8,969 nt of DNA, taken from CAZYWA01 sp964650975 [NCBI: uncultured bacterium]. GTDB lineage: Bacteria; JADJOY01. The number at the start of each line of letters is the position of its first letter. The first letter of the stretch is position 1. Below the pieces are notes generated by a model. The model had not been told where the DNA came from. It did no database searches and saw only the letters and a list, made by a program, of their open reading frames with translations. Location of the stretch: NCBI GenBank assembly GCA_964650975.1, contig CAZYWA010000322.1, forward strand, positions 1 to 8,969, in the 5' to 3' direction. Shown here piece after piece: positions 1 through 6,174 of this stretch. Made by a program: the position numbers and the translations under genes.

Positions 1-342
1 AAGTGCCCAAGTCTCGGCGGTGAACCGCACCGTCCGCCCGAACGGCCGGTCGCCGCGCTCCGCGAGGAACACGCCGGCGCCGATGCCGAGCGGCAAACCG
101 ATCGCCGACGCGATCCCCACGATGAGCAGCGTCCCCAGGATCGCGTTGCCCACGCCGCCCCCCTCTTCGCCGACCGGCGCGGGGAGGTGCGTGAAGAACT
201 GGAACGAGAGCCCGCCGATTCCGTTCGAGACCAGCAGCCACAGCACCGAGACCAGCGGCAAGAGCGCCGCCAGCACGCACGCTCCGCAGGTCGCCGTGAC
301 CAGGCCGTTCACGATTCGGCGAGCGCTGAGCGAGCGGAGCAT
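1..342 (-). CDS. pstA: Phosphate ABC transporter permease PstA, N-terminal part
   Basis: The gene runs off the left edge, so only the first 114 codons are present; PstA is usually about 280-300 residues. It is one of two inner-membrane permeases of the PstSCAB high-affinity phosphate importer. The visible part has a basic N-terminus (MLRSLSARRIVNG), a long hydrophobic first membrane segment at about residues 15-40, a periplasmic stretch containing FFTHLPAP, and a second hydrophobic segment (NAILGTLLIVGIASAIGLPL) leading into GVFLAE, a pattern typical of PstA just after the second helix. The ATG start lies 10 bp after the pstC stop, and a GAGGG ribosome site overlaps that stop, so translation is probably coupled. 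The last residues before the edge (AETWAL) fit the family poorly, since a D-x-L-x-G-V-P-S-like stretch is expected there. The family call rests on partial sequence plus operon position. Confidence 0.88.
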   Translation of the reverse strand, partial: MLRSLSARRIVNGLVTATCGACVLAALLPLVSVLWLLVSNGIGGLSFQFFTHLPAPVGEEGGGVGNAILGTLLIVGIASAIGLPLGIGAGVFLAERGDRPFGRTVRFTAETWAL

Positions 343-352
343 GCCAGCGCCC

Positions 353-1357
353 TCAGACCGCGATCCGCTGCGTGCCCGCGACGGCCTGCATCAAGAGCCG
401 CGCCAGCGAGTTGAGCAGCAGCGTGGTGCCGAAGAGCACCAGACCGAGCCCCGCGAGGGCGCCGGTGTGGATGGCACCGGTCGCCTCGGCGAATTCGTTG
501 GCGATCACCGCCGGCAGCGAGTATCCAGGCGCGAAGAGCGAGGCGCGGATCACCGGCGAGTTTCCGATCACCATGGTGACGGCCATGGTCTCGCCGAGCG
601 CCCGCCCGAGCCCGAGCAACGCCGCGCCCAGGATGCCGGCGCGGCTGTACGGCAGCACCACCATGCGGATCGTTTCCCAGCGCGTGGCACCGAGCGCCAG
701 CGCGGCCTCGCGCAGCGTGAGCGGCACGGTCTTCAGCACCTCGAGGGTCACCGACGCGATCGTGGGCAGGATCATGATCGCCAGGATCACGCCTCCCGCC
801 AGCAAGCCCAGCCCGATCGGCGGACCCTGGAAGAGCGGCAAGAAACCGGCGATGCGGCTCAGCCACGGCTCGACGTGCGCGCGCAGGAGCGGCACCAGCA
901 CGAAGAGGCCCCACAACCCGAACACCACGCTGGGAATGCTGGCCAGCGTCTCGACCGGAAACGCCACCCACGAGCGAAAGCGCGGCGCCGCCATGTCGGA
1001 CAGGAAGAGCGCCAGTCCCACGCCGATCGGCAACGCCAGCACCATCGCCACCACGCTGGTCACCACCGTGCCGTAGATGAACGGCAGGGCACCGAACTTC
1101 TCAGCCACCGGATCCCAGTCGGTGGAGATCAGGAATCGCCCGACGCCCAGCTCGTGGAAGGCCGGCGCCGCAACCTTCCCGAGCGACAGCAGGATCACGC
1201 CGCCCACCACCAGCACCGAGCCGCCCAGGGCTCCGACGACCGCGGCCCACACCCGGTCGCCGGCGTTGCGCACGACCGAGCGCGGCCGGCCCGGTGGAGT
1301 GTGGGTTTCGTTCTCCACGGACGGGCCGGCCACGAACGTGTCGACGGCGACGGTCAC
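353..1357 (-). CDS. pstC: Phosphate ABC transporter permease PstC
   Basis: This 334-residue inner-membrane permease pairs with PstA to form the phosphate channel of the Pst importer. After a hydrophilic N-terminus of about 35 residues come six likely membrane segments, the first near residues 37-60. The permease signature EAALALGATRW...VVLP (about residues 217-236) is the EAA loop that contacts the ATPase PstB, and it is followed by GRALGETMAVTMVIGN, which is highly conserved in PstC/PstA. Length matches the family, usually 300-340. The start is GTG at 1357-1355; no strong Shine-Dalgarno is visible, and this start leaves a 41-bp gap after pstS while keeping the first helix intact. The stop TGA at 355-353 lies 10 bp before pstA. 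It is probably co-transcribed with pstS under phosphate control. Confidence 0.95.
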   Translation of the reverse strand: MTVAVDTFVAGPSVENETHTPPGRPRSVVRNAGDRVWAAVVGALGGSVLVVGGVILLSLGKVAAPAFHELGVGRFLISTDWDPVAEKFGALPFIYGTVVTSVVAMVLALPIGVGLALFLSDMAAPRFRSWVAFPVETLASIPSVVFGLWGLFVLVPLLRAHVEPWLSRIAGFLPLFQGPPIGLGLLAGGVILAIMILPTIASVTLEVLKTVPLTLREAALALGATRWETIRMVVLPYSRAGILGAALLGLGRALGETMAVTMVIGNSPVIRASLFAPGYSLPAVIANEFAEATGAIHTGALAGLGLVLFGTTLLLNSLARLLMQAVAGTQRIAV

Positions 1358-1398
1358 GGCACGGGCTCGCGTGTCCGTTTCCGATCAGACCTGGAACT

Positions 1399-2430
1399 TC
1401 ACCACGTGACCGGCTTGCCGGCAACCGTGAGCGACTTGAGGGTGCCTTCGACCTTGGCCACCACCGGCGTGGGGAGCGGCGCGTAGTCGAGGGCGTTCGC
1501 CATCTTCTGTCCGTCGTGGGTCGCCCACCACAGGAACTTGACCACCGCCTCGCCCTTCTCGGCGTTCTCCTGGTTCTTGTAGACGAGCAGGTACGTGAAG
1601 GACGCGATCGGGTACGCGGTGGGAGCAGGCGAGTTGGTGATCGACACGCGGTAGTCGGCGGGAATCTCGACACCCGCCGCTGCGGCGGACGTGGCGTCGA
1701 GCGTCGGCTCGACCCAGTTGCCGGACTGATTCTTGATGGCGCACTTGGGCAGCTTGTTCTGGTTGGCGTAGGCGAGCTCGACGTAGCCGATGGCTCCCGG
1801 GGTCTGCTTCACGAGCCCCGTGACACCCTCGTTCCCCTTCGCGCCGAGCCCGGCCGGCCAGTTGACGCTCTTGCCGGCGCCCACGTCCTTCTTCCAGTCG
1901 GCCGACACCTTCGCCAGGTAGTCGGTGAAGACCGCGGTCGTCCCCGAGCCGTCCGAGCGGTGCACCACCGCGATGGGGCCGTCCGGCAGGGTGACGCCGG
2001 GGTTGTCGGCGACGATCGCCGCGTCGTTCCACTTGCCCACCTTGCCGAGGAAGATTCCGGCGACGGTCTCGGCGGAGAGCCTGAGCGACTTCATCGGCCC
2101 GTTGTAGGTCACCACCACCGAGCCCAGCACCGTCGGGATGTGCACGAGCGGCGCCGGCGCCTTGTCGAGCTCGCCGTCCGACATGGGCGCGTCGGACGCG
2201 CCGAAATCGACCGTCTTGTTCGTGATTTGCTGGATACCGCCGCCCGAACCGATGGACTGGTAATTGAATTGCAGGTTGGGATTGATCTTGTTGTACTCGC
2301 TGAACCACTTGGAATAGATCGGATAAGGAAAGGTCGCGCCCGCACCGTTGATCAACAGCGCCGCGGACGCGGTCGACACCACCGCCGCTCCCAGCGCGAG
2401 GGCGCCCATCAGCATTTTCTTCGTTGTCAT
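1399..2430 (-). CDS. pstS: Periplasmic phosphate-binding protein PstS
   Basis: This 343-residue substrate-binding protein captures inorganic phosphate in the periplasm and delivers it to PstCA. Residues 1-23 are a signal peptide (KK charge, hydrophobic core, STASA cleavage box) with no lipobox cysteine, so the mature protein should be soluble and periplasmic. All the classical phosphate ligands known from E. coli PstS appear to be conserved: T33-F34 in GAGATFPYP, S62 in SIGSGGG, D80 in GASDAPM, and R158 with S162-G163-T164 in HRSDGSGTT. The spacing of the last group matches E. coli with a constant offset, and length is normal. The ATG at 2430 has a good ribosome site (GAGAGGGG, about 9 nt upstream). 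It is the first gene of the pstSCA operon, with a Pho-box-like element about 70 bp upstream. Confidence 0.97.
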   Translation of the reverse strand: MTTKKMLMGALALGAAVVSTASAALLINGAGATFPYPIYSKWFSEYNKINPNLQFNYQSIGSGGGIQQITNKTVDFGASDAPMSDGELDKAPAPLVHIPTVLGSVVVTYNGPMKSLRLSAETVAGIFLGKVGKWNDAAIVADNPGVTLPDGPIAVVHRSDGSGTTAVFTDYLAKVSADWKKDVGAGKSVNWPAGLGAKGNEGVTGLVKQTPGAIGYVELAYANQNKLPKCAIKNQSGNWVEPTLDATSAAAAGVEIPADYRVSITNSPAPTAYPIASFTYLLVYKNQENAEKGEAVVKFLWWATHDGQKMANALDYAPLPTPVVAKVEGTLKSLTVAGKPVTW

Positions 2431-2499
2431 TGCCGTTTTCCCCTCTCGGTTTGTGATTCGTCTCGATGATCTCGTCGACCGGTAGTTAACGGACCCCGT

Positions 2500-2517
2500 G
2501 TGACGACGCTGTCACAG
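2500..2517 (-). promoter_or_regulatory. Candidate Pho box upstream of pstS
   Basis: Reading toward pstS, the minus strand gives CTGTGAC, a 4-nt spacer AGCG, then TCGTCAC. This is two 7-mers in the 11-bp repeat period that PhoB uses (consensus CTGTCAT-N4-CTGTCAC); each half agrees with the consensus at 5-6 of 7 positions. The second half ends 69 bp before the pstS ATG, and a weak -10-like TTAACT lies 10 bp further downstream, the spacing seen when a Pho box replaces the -35. The site is also nearly palindromic (TGTGAC-N6-GTCACA at 2499-2516), so on the plus strand it reads as GTGTGAC-N4-CTGTCAC. The pstS context favours PhoB, but this is inferred from consensus only. Confidence 0.5.
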
Positions 2518-2655
2518 GTCCGTGGCGTCGGTGCGTCGAGTGCGTGAGGCCGTGGCCGGCCGCGAGTGGCCGGGCAGGCGAGGTTGTAGCGGCGCGCGGT
2601 GAACTTCGCGTGAAGGGATCGCAGGTTCTCGGCAACGGGACGGCGGCGCTTTCGC

Positions 2656-2694
2656 CGGTGCGCGCCCGCGGCCATCGGACCGGGCGCTTCACCG
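2656..2694 (+). other. GC-rich imperfect hairpin upstream of the phosphoesterase unit
   Basis: CGGTG (2656-2660) and GCGCCCG (2662-2668) pair with CGGGCGC (2681-2687) and CACCG (2690-2694). This gives 12 base pairs interrupted by a small internal loop and a 12-nt terminal loop. There is no T-run after it. It could be a leader structure for the gene at 2804 or simply reflect high GC content. Confidence 0.3.
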
Positions 2695-2803
2695 CGAACC
2701 GACAGGGGATTCTCGACTTGCTACGCGAGCGTCACACGATCGACGGACGCCGCGCCTAGCCTCGGGCCCAAAAGAGACGACGAACGAGAAAAGGAGCCTT
2801 TCG

Positions 2804-3061
2804 ATGATCGAGGCCATCCAGCGTTTTCAGCACACGGTGACGCTCTTCCATCGCCTGGGGGGAGCCGCGCGGGTCTATCGAGGGCACGTGCCGAGCAGCG
2901 GCCGTGCGACGTCGCTCGCGCCGGTCGAGAAGCAGCTGCTCTCCTCTTGCGAGTCGGGCGCGCCTCTCGGCCGGCTGGTCGACGACTCGAGCTTCGACGA
3001 GGTCGAGACGCTCGAAGCCATTCATCGGCTCGTCGACCTCGGCCTCCTCGCCTGCGAATGA
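2804..3061 (+). CDS. Small winged-helix-like protein (DUF4388-type C-terminal motif)
   Basis: This is an 85-residue protein of unknown function. Its start is well supported: AAGGAG lies 7 nt before the ATG. The N-terminal 30 residues (MIEAIQRFQHTVTLFHRLGG...) form a possible amphipathic helix. Residues about 37-85 (SLAPVEKQLLSSCESG...VETLEAIHRLVDLGLL) follow the pattern 'L-x-P-x-E-x-x-L-L ... G ... evl-x-x-I-x-R-L-x-x-L-G-L-L', the winged-helix-like unit often found at the end of myxobacterial DUF4388 and related regulatory proteins. It has no signal peptide or membrane segment. Its stop is 7 bp before the next gene, a metallophosphoesterase, so the two are almost certainly co-transcribed. 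It may be a regulator or partner of that enzyme; the fold is inferred from pattern only. Confidence 0.75.
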   Translation: MIEAIQRFQHTVTLFHRLGGAARVYRGHVPSSGRATSLAPVEKQLLSSCESGAPLGRLVDDSSFDEVETLEAIHRLVDLGLLACE

Positions 3062-3068
3062 GAGCCGC

Positions 3069-4373
3069 ATGAGGCTCGCGATCGCGTCCGACATCCATCT
3101 CGGCGATCCGCACTGCACGCTGGTCGTCCCCACCCGCACCGGCTTCACGCTGGGTCCGCTCTACGGCGCGTTCGTGGCCGCGACCGGCGGCGAGCTCGAC
3201 TACCTGGTGCTGGCCGGCGACGTCCTCGAGATCATGCTCTCGAGCTACGAGGACGCGTACAAGGCCGCGCGCGTCTTCTTCCGTCAGCTGCAGGCGGACC
3301 GCATCGCCCGCGAGGTGGTGTTCATCGCTGGCAACCACGACTTCGAGATCTGGCACACGGTCGAGCACGAGGTGAACGTCATCAACCGCATCAAGAGCGG
3401 CCAGGATCCGCGGCCGTTCCGCTGGTCGGTGCCGGGTGTGATCGACGACCGCCGCGATGCCATGCACCGCGGGCTCAGGCTCCCCGACGTGCATGCCCGC
3501 GACGACGAGGCCGGGGGGCGCTACGGCGCGCTGTTCCTCGACTCGATCACCATGCGCGCCGACGGAAGCGGTGAGCCCCTACCCTTCGCATTCGTCTACC
3601 CGAACCTCTACGTGGTGACCGCGAGCGGCGAGTCGGTGCTGGTCACCCACGGCCACTACCTGGAGAGCTACTGGTCGCTGCTCTCCGCGCTCTCGATGCG
3701 CATCGCCCGCGACGACCTGGCGCTCGATCCACGCTCGCGGACCCGCGAGCGGCTCTCGATGCGCGAGCTGGTGGCGATCAACTTCCCGCTCACCCAGCTC
3801 ACCAGCTCCGGTCTAGGCCAGTCGGGACCCTTGAGCCGGGTGGTGAATCACCTGCAACGCGACGTCGAGGGCGACGACTTCGCGCGCATCGACTCGATGC
3901 TGGCGCGGCTCCTGCCGGTGCTCGCCGAAGGGACGCCCTGGTACCTCGACCGGCTGGTCAAGATGGCCGGCCCCGCGGTGCGCGGCCGGCTGGTGCGCTC
4001 GCTGCGCGACTATCAGGGCGGTTGCTACGCCGACGATCTCAGGAATCACGCCGGCACGCGAGCGCGCTTCCTGCAGTTCATCGACGCCTCGCTCGACGAG
4101 CTCGACCGGCTCCTCGAGGAGCACGGCCTACACGTGCCGTTTCCGCGCCGCCTGATCTCGGGGCACACCCATCAGCCGCTGGGCTGGAACGATGGGCGCC
4201 TGACCGAGCCCCGCACCGGCATCACGCTCCACAACTCGGGCGGCTGGGTGCGGCTACGCCGCGGAGACGAAGACTGGCGCTTCCCGGGCGCCGAGGTCTT
4301 CCGCTACTCGACCGAGCGCGGCTTCGACTCGGTGTCGATCGCCGTCGAGCCGTCGATCCGCTCGGCGGCCTAG
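3069..4373 (+). CDS. Calcineurin-type metallophosphoesterase, cytoplasmic
   Basis: This 434-residue enzyme has the full two-metal phosphoesterase signature: D8-x-H10 (SDIHLG), G50-D51 (LAGDVLE), G88-N89-H90-D91-F (IAGNHDFE), H194-G-H196 (LVTHGHY) and G365-H366-T-H368 (SGHTHQP). It should hydrolyse a phosphomonoester, phosphodiester or pyrophosphate using two divalent metals. The GD...E/GNHDF pattern recalls LpxH-like enzymes, but the protein is much longer (LpxH is about 240 residues) because of large insertions at about residues 100-185 and 205-340, so the substrate cannot be named. No signal peptide or membrane segment is seen. The open frame extends upstream to 2904, but the ATG at 3069 is chosen because it sits just after the preceding stop and puts the first metal motif at the usual N-terminal position. 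It is the second gene of the two-gene unit beginning at 2804. Confidence 0.9.
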   Translation: MRLAIASDIHLGDPHCTLVVPTRTGFTLGPLYGAFVAATGGELDYLVLAGDVLEIMLSSYEDAYKAARVFFRQLQADRIAREVVFIAGNHDFEIWHTVEHEVNVINRIKSGQDPRPFRWSVPGVIDDRRDAMHRGLRLPDVHARDDEAGGRYGALFLDSITMRADGSGEPLPFAFVYPNLYVVTASGESVLVTHGHYLESYWSLLSALSMRIARDDLALDPRSRTRERLSMRELVAINFPLTQLTSSGLGQSGPLSRVVNHLQRDVEGDDFARIDSMLARLLPVLAEGTPWYLDRLVKMAGPAVRGRLVRSLRDYQGGCYADDLRNHAGTRARFLQFIDASLDELDRLLEEHGLHVPFPRRLISGHTHQPLGWNDGRLTEPRTGITLHNSGGWVRLRRGDEDWRFPGAEVFRYSTERGFDSVSIAVEPSIRSAA

Positions 4374-4379
4374 TCGATG

Positions 4380-4403
4380 TTTCCTCGGGGGCTGTTCCAG
4401 CCC
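4380..4403. repeat. Hairpin repeat, copy 1 (between convergent genes)
   Basis: TTTCCTC followed by GGGGGCTG, loop TTC, CAGCCC. The perfect stem is 6 bp (4389-4394 with 4398-4403). It begins 6 nt after the stop of the metallophosphoesterase and lies in the 41-bp gap to the convergent gene ending at 4415. A second copy sits at 7285-7310, and the two share a 17-nt exact core (GGGGGCTGTTCCAGCCC). No U-run follows on either strand, so it is not a canonical intrinsic terminator, although its position suggests a bidirectional 3'-end or mRNA-stabilising role. Confidence 0.7.
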
Positions 4404-4414
4404 GGCGGCACGAC

Positions 4415-4735
4415 TCAATTGCGCTGGTTCTTGGGAAGCGCGCTCATCGAGTCAGCGCCGGGCGGATGCTCGAGGCCCTCCACCAGGGCACGGGTGCGCA
4501 GCGCCTGGCGGGCGTTCCGGTACACCAGCACCGGCACGTACATGCGGATCCGGGCGGCCTCGAAGGAGCTGCGGCAGGCATCGAACTCGCGCAGCACGAT
4601 GTCGTGGGGCAGCACCGGATCGAACTCGCCGGCGAGCTTCTCGAGCTCCGCCGCGAGCGCCTGTTCCATCCGGGCGCGATCGTCGGCCAGGGATCGGATC
4701 GGTGGGGTTGCGGTGACTTTCGAGGTGGAAACCAT
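4415..4735 (-). CDS. Small helical protein resembling the three-helix bundle dimerization domain family
   Basis: This is a 106-residue predicted soluble protein. ATG at 4735 is chosen because GCGGAG lies 7 nt upstream; the open frame extends further (to 4933), but that part looks non-coding. Residues about 15-80 form three likely helices: RSLADDRARMEQALAAEL..., a central helix around HDIVLREFDACRSSF, and ARIRMYVPVLVYRNARQALR. The 'x-C-R-x-x-F-x-x-A-R-I/V-R-x-Y/F-V-P-V-L-V-x-x-x-A-R' pattern matches my recollection of the small proteins annotated in actinobacteria and elsewhere as 'three-helix bundle dimerization domain-containing', whose role is not established. It has no signal peptide. It converges on the metallophosphoesterase to its left and lies 258 bp downstream of the lipoprotein phosphatase on the same strand, so it may have its own promoter. 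A link to phosphate metabolism is not shown. Confidence 0.72.
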   Translation of the reverse strand: MVSTSKVTATPPIRSLADDRARMEQALAAELEKLAGEFDPVLPHDIVLREFDACRSSFEAARIRMYVPVLVYRNARQALRTRALVEGLEHPPGADSMSALPKNQRN

Positions 4736-4993
4736 GACGTCGCTCCGCTTCGAGGACGGTAGTCGGAAACCGTGGCTACACAGCGTCGCTACGACTTGCG
4801 GGTGGGTCCGGAGCGTCCCGGGGACATCGTCACGCGAACCGGTGACGAACCCGTTCGGGAGCACGCACAGGCTAGCAACTTCGGCTGCCGGAGGCTGCTC
4901 CGCGCCGGGATTTTCGACCCCGGCCGACGTCACCCAGCCGACGCGGCACGGTCACACGATCGCCTCACTCAGGGCACCGAGAACGGCGAGGCT
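4736..4993. other. Intergenic region upstream of the small helical gene
   Basis: These 258 bp without a recognised gene lie between two minus-strand genes. An inverted repeat CGTCAC (4828-4833), 8-nt spacer, GTGACG (4842-4847) lies about 100 bp upstream of the gene starting at 4735 and could be an operator. No convincing -10/-35 pair or terminator was found, and frames crossing it encode nothing recognisable. Confidence 0.5.
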
Positions 4994-6052
4994 TCACCCT
5001 CCGGAATTCGGAGACTCGAAGAGATCCGCCATGTTCGGTACGCCCTGCGCACGGCCCAGGCGAGGCAACCCGTAGATGTCCTCGACGGTCGCGAGGAAGT
5101 TGCTGTGGTTGTAGGCGATCGGCGACGAATAGCCGTGCTTCGCGAGCGGCGACACCGCGATGAAGAGCACCTGATCGAGGAGATCGAGGTCTCCCTCGTC
5201 GAAGGTGATGAAGATGACTCCGCCGTTCTTCCACTGCGGGCTGCGCATGATCTGCTCGGTGACCACTCCCAGGAAGTAGTCGCCGTCGGCGACCGTGCCG
5301 TCGTGCATGTCGTAGATGAGGTCGGGAGTGATCCAGTAGTAGTCCATCGAGCGGTTGCCGAGGTCGGTGTAGAAATCGCCCGACGGATTCGGGTTGCCGG
5401 GCACCTCCAGGAAGTTGCCGAACGGGTGCACGCGGTTGATGCACACCGGGATCGCGTTGGGATCGAGCGGCACGCCGAACGGGTCACGGGCGCCGTAGGG
5501 ATCGGTCTGGGTGCCGAACACGTCCTGGAAGTAGAGGAACGGCACGTGGCGGGACACGTACTCGCCCTGGTTGTGCATGGTGCACGGCCCGAGCGTGCTG
5601 CCGGGGGTCGAGTCCTGACCGTAGGCGCGCCACTCGACGCCCGCAGCCTCGAGCTGGCCTCCGAGGCTCGGGTCCTTGAAGAGCCGGTTGGGGTTCGAGG
5701 TGATGAGGTTCGACGCCGGGTAGTCGTGCACGGTCCAGGAATCGTGCTTGTCGTTACAGCCGCACGCCATCTCGATGTAGTTGGGGAGCGACGGATGGGT
5801 CACGTCCGAGTAGTTCCCCGCCGTCGCGTAGGTCGACGCGAGCGTCCGGAAGTGGTTCGCGTCGGCGTGCTTCAGGATGTAGTCGGCGCTGTGGTTCTCG
5901 AACACGATCGTCCACACGCCGGTGAACGCGGGCAGTCCGTTGGTGCCCGCGCTGCGCGAGCCGCCGCCTCCACCTCCGCCGCAGCCGGTGACGAGGGAGA
6001 CGGCCGCGAATGCCGTGCACAGACGATGAAACGCCCGAGATACGTATCGCAT
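4994..6052 (-). CDS. Lipoprotein acid-phosphatase/phospholipase-C-type phosphoesterase
   Basis: This 352-residue predicted lipoprotein belongs to the PF04185-like phosphoesterase (AcpA/phospholipase C) superfamily and probably releases phosphate from organic esters outside the cytoplasm. A basic N-terminus and hydrophobic core end in SLVTG|C24, a good lipobox, followed by a seven-glycine tether. Family motifs are in order: E52-N53-H-S (VFENHSADYIL, metal ligands in AcpA), S88 in HPSLPNY (the expected nucleophile) and D285-E286 in FITFDEGD (metal ligands). The C-terminal KHGYSSPIAYNHSNFLATVE stretch is also typical of the family. Four more cysteines in the mature part could form disulfides. 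The start is uncertain: ATG at 6052 gives the best lipoprotein signal, but an in-frame ATG at 6097 would add 15 residues, and neither has a clear ribosome site. It is divergent from the second metallophosphoesterase. The substrate (phosphomonoester or phospholipid) is not resolvable. Confidence 0.9.
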   Translation of the reverse strand: MRYVSRAFHRLCTAFAAVSLVTGCGGGGGGGSRSAGTNGLPAFTGVWTIVFENHSADYILKHADANHFRTLASTYATAGNYSDVTHPSLPNYIEMACGCNDKHDSWTVHDYPASNLITSNPNRLFKDPSLGGQLEAAGVEWRAYGQDSTPGSTLGPCTMHNQGEYVSRHVPFLYFQDVFGTQTDPYGARDPFGVPLDPNAIPVCINRVHPFGNFLEVPGNPNPSGDFYTDLGNRSMDYYWITPDLIYDMHDGTVADGDYFLGVVTEQIMRSPQWKNGGVIFITFDEGDLDLLDQVLFIAVSPLAKHGYSSPIAYNHSNFLATVEDIYGLPRLGRAQGVPNMADLFESPNSGG

Positions 6053-6174
6053 GGTGAAGAGCAGTTTCGTGCGGGCATGGTGACGGTTTCGCGGCATCGC
6101 GTGACGGGAGCGCGACGAATGCGTTGCATCACGAGCACGGGTCTCGGCGGCGGTCGAAGCGGGGAGATCGAACG
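6053..6174. promoter_or_regulatory. Divergent promoter region between two lipoprotein phosphatases
   Basis: This 122-bp spacer must drive both flanking genes. On the minus strand CCGTCAC occurs twice (6107-6101 and 6086-6080, 21 bp apart). The second copy is preceded at the 11-bp Pho-box period by ATGCCGC with a GAAA spacer, a weak Pho-box-like match (10 of 14 positions). A short inverted repeat, ATGC-GTT-GCAT, lies at 6119-6129. No good -10 was found. If the phosphatase started at 6097, part of this would be coding. Confidence 0.35.

Larger units (their letters stand above)
2431..2803. other. Divergent intergenic control region between pstS and the phosphoesterase unit
   Basis: This 373-bp non-coding stretch separates pstS (minus) from the gene starting at 2804 (plus). 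The half nearest pstS is less GC-rich and holds the Pho-box-like element (2500-2517) and a weak -10-like TTAACT (2489-2484 on the minus strand). The other half is very GC-rich and contains a long imperfect hairpin (2656-2694) and a weak Pho-box-like pair, TTGCTAC (2718-2724) and GCGTCAC (2729-2735). An open frame at 2544-2759 has no ribosome site and no recognisable protein, so it is not called. Confidence 0.7.

Noticed and set aside
20-1486. Long plus-strand open frame opposite pstA/pstC/pstS
   Set aside because: It is antisense to clearly recognised Pst genes. Its composition (R, H, Q, E-rich) is typical of reverse-frame shadows in high-GC DNA.
2499-2516. CRP/FNR-type site (TGTGA...TCACA)
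   Set aside because: The spacer is 8 nt rather than the 6 nt of the CRP consensus. The 11-bp direct periodicity and pstS context favour a Pho box.
2552-2573. GTGGCCGG direct repeat pair
   Set aside because: It is short and GC-rich and not distinguishable from composition.
2544-2759. 71-codon open frame in the pstS divergent region
   Set aside because: It has no ribosome site, no family pattern and overlaps likely regulatory structure.
2731-4962. 12-nt exact repeat GTCACACGATCG at 2731-2742 and 4951-4962
   Set aside because: A 12-mer match is expected about once or more by chance in a window of this size, and the flanks do not match.
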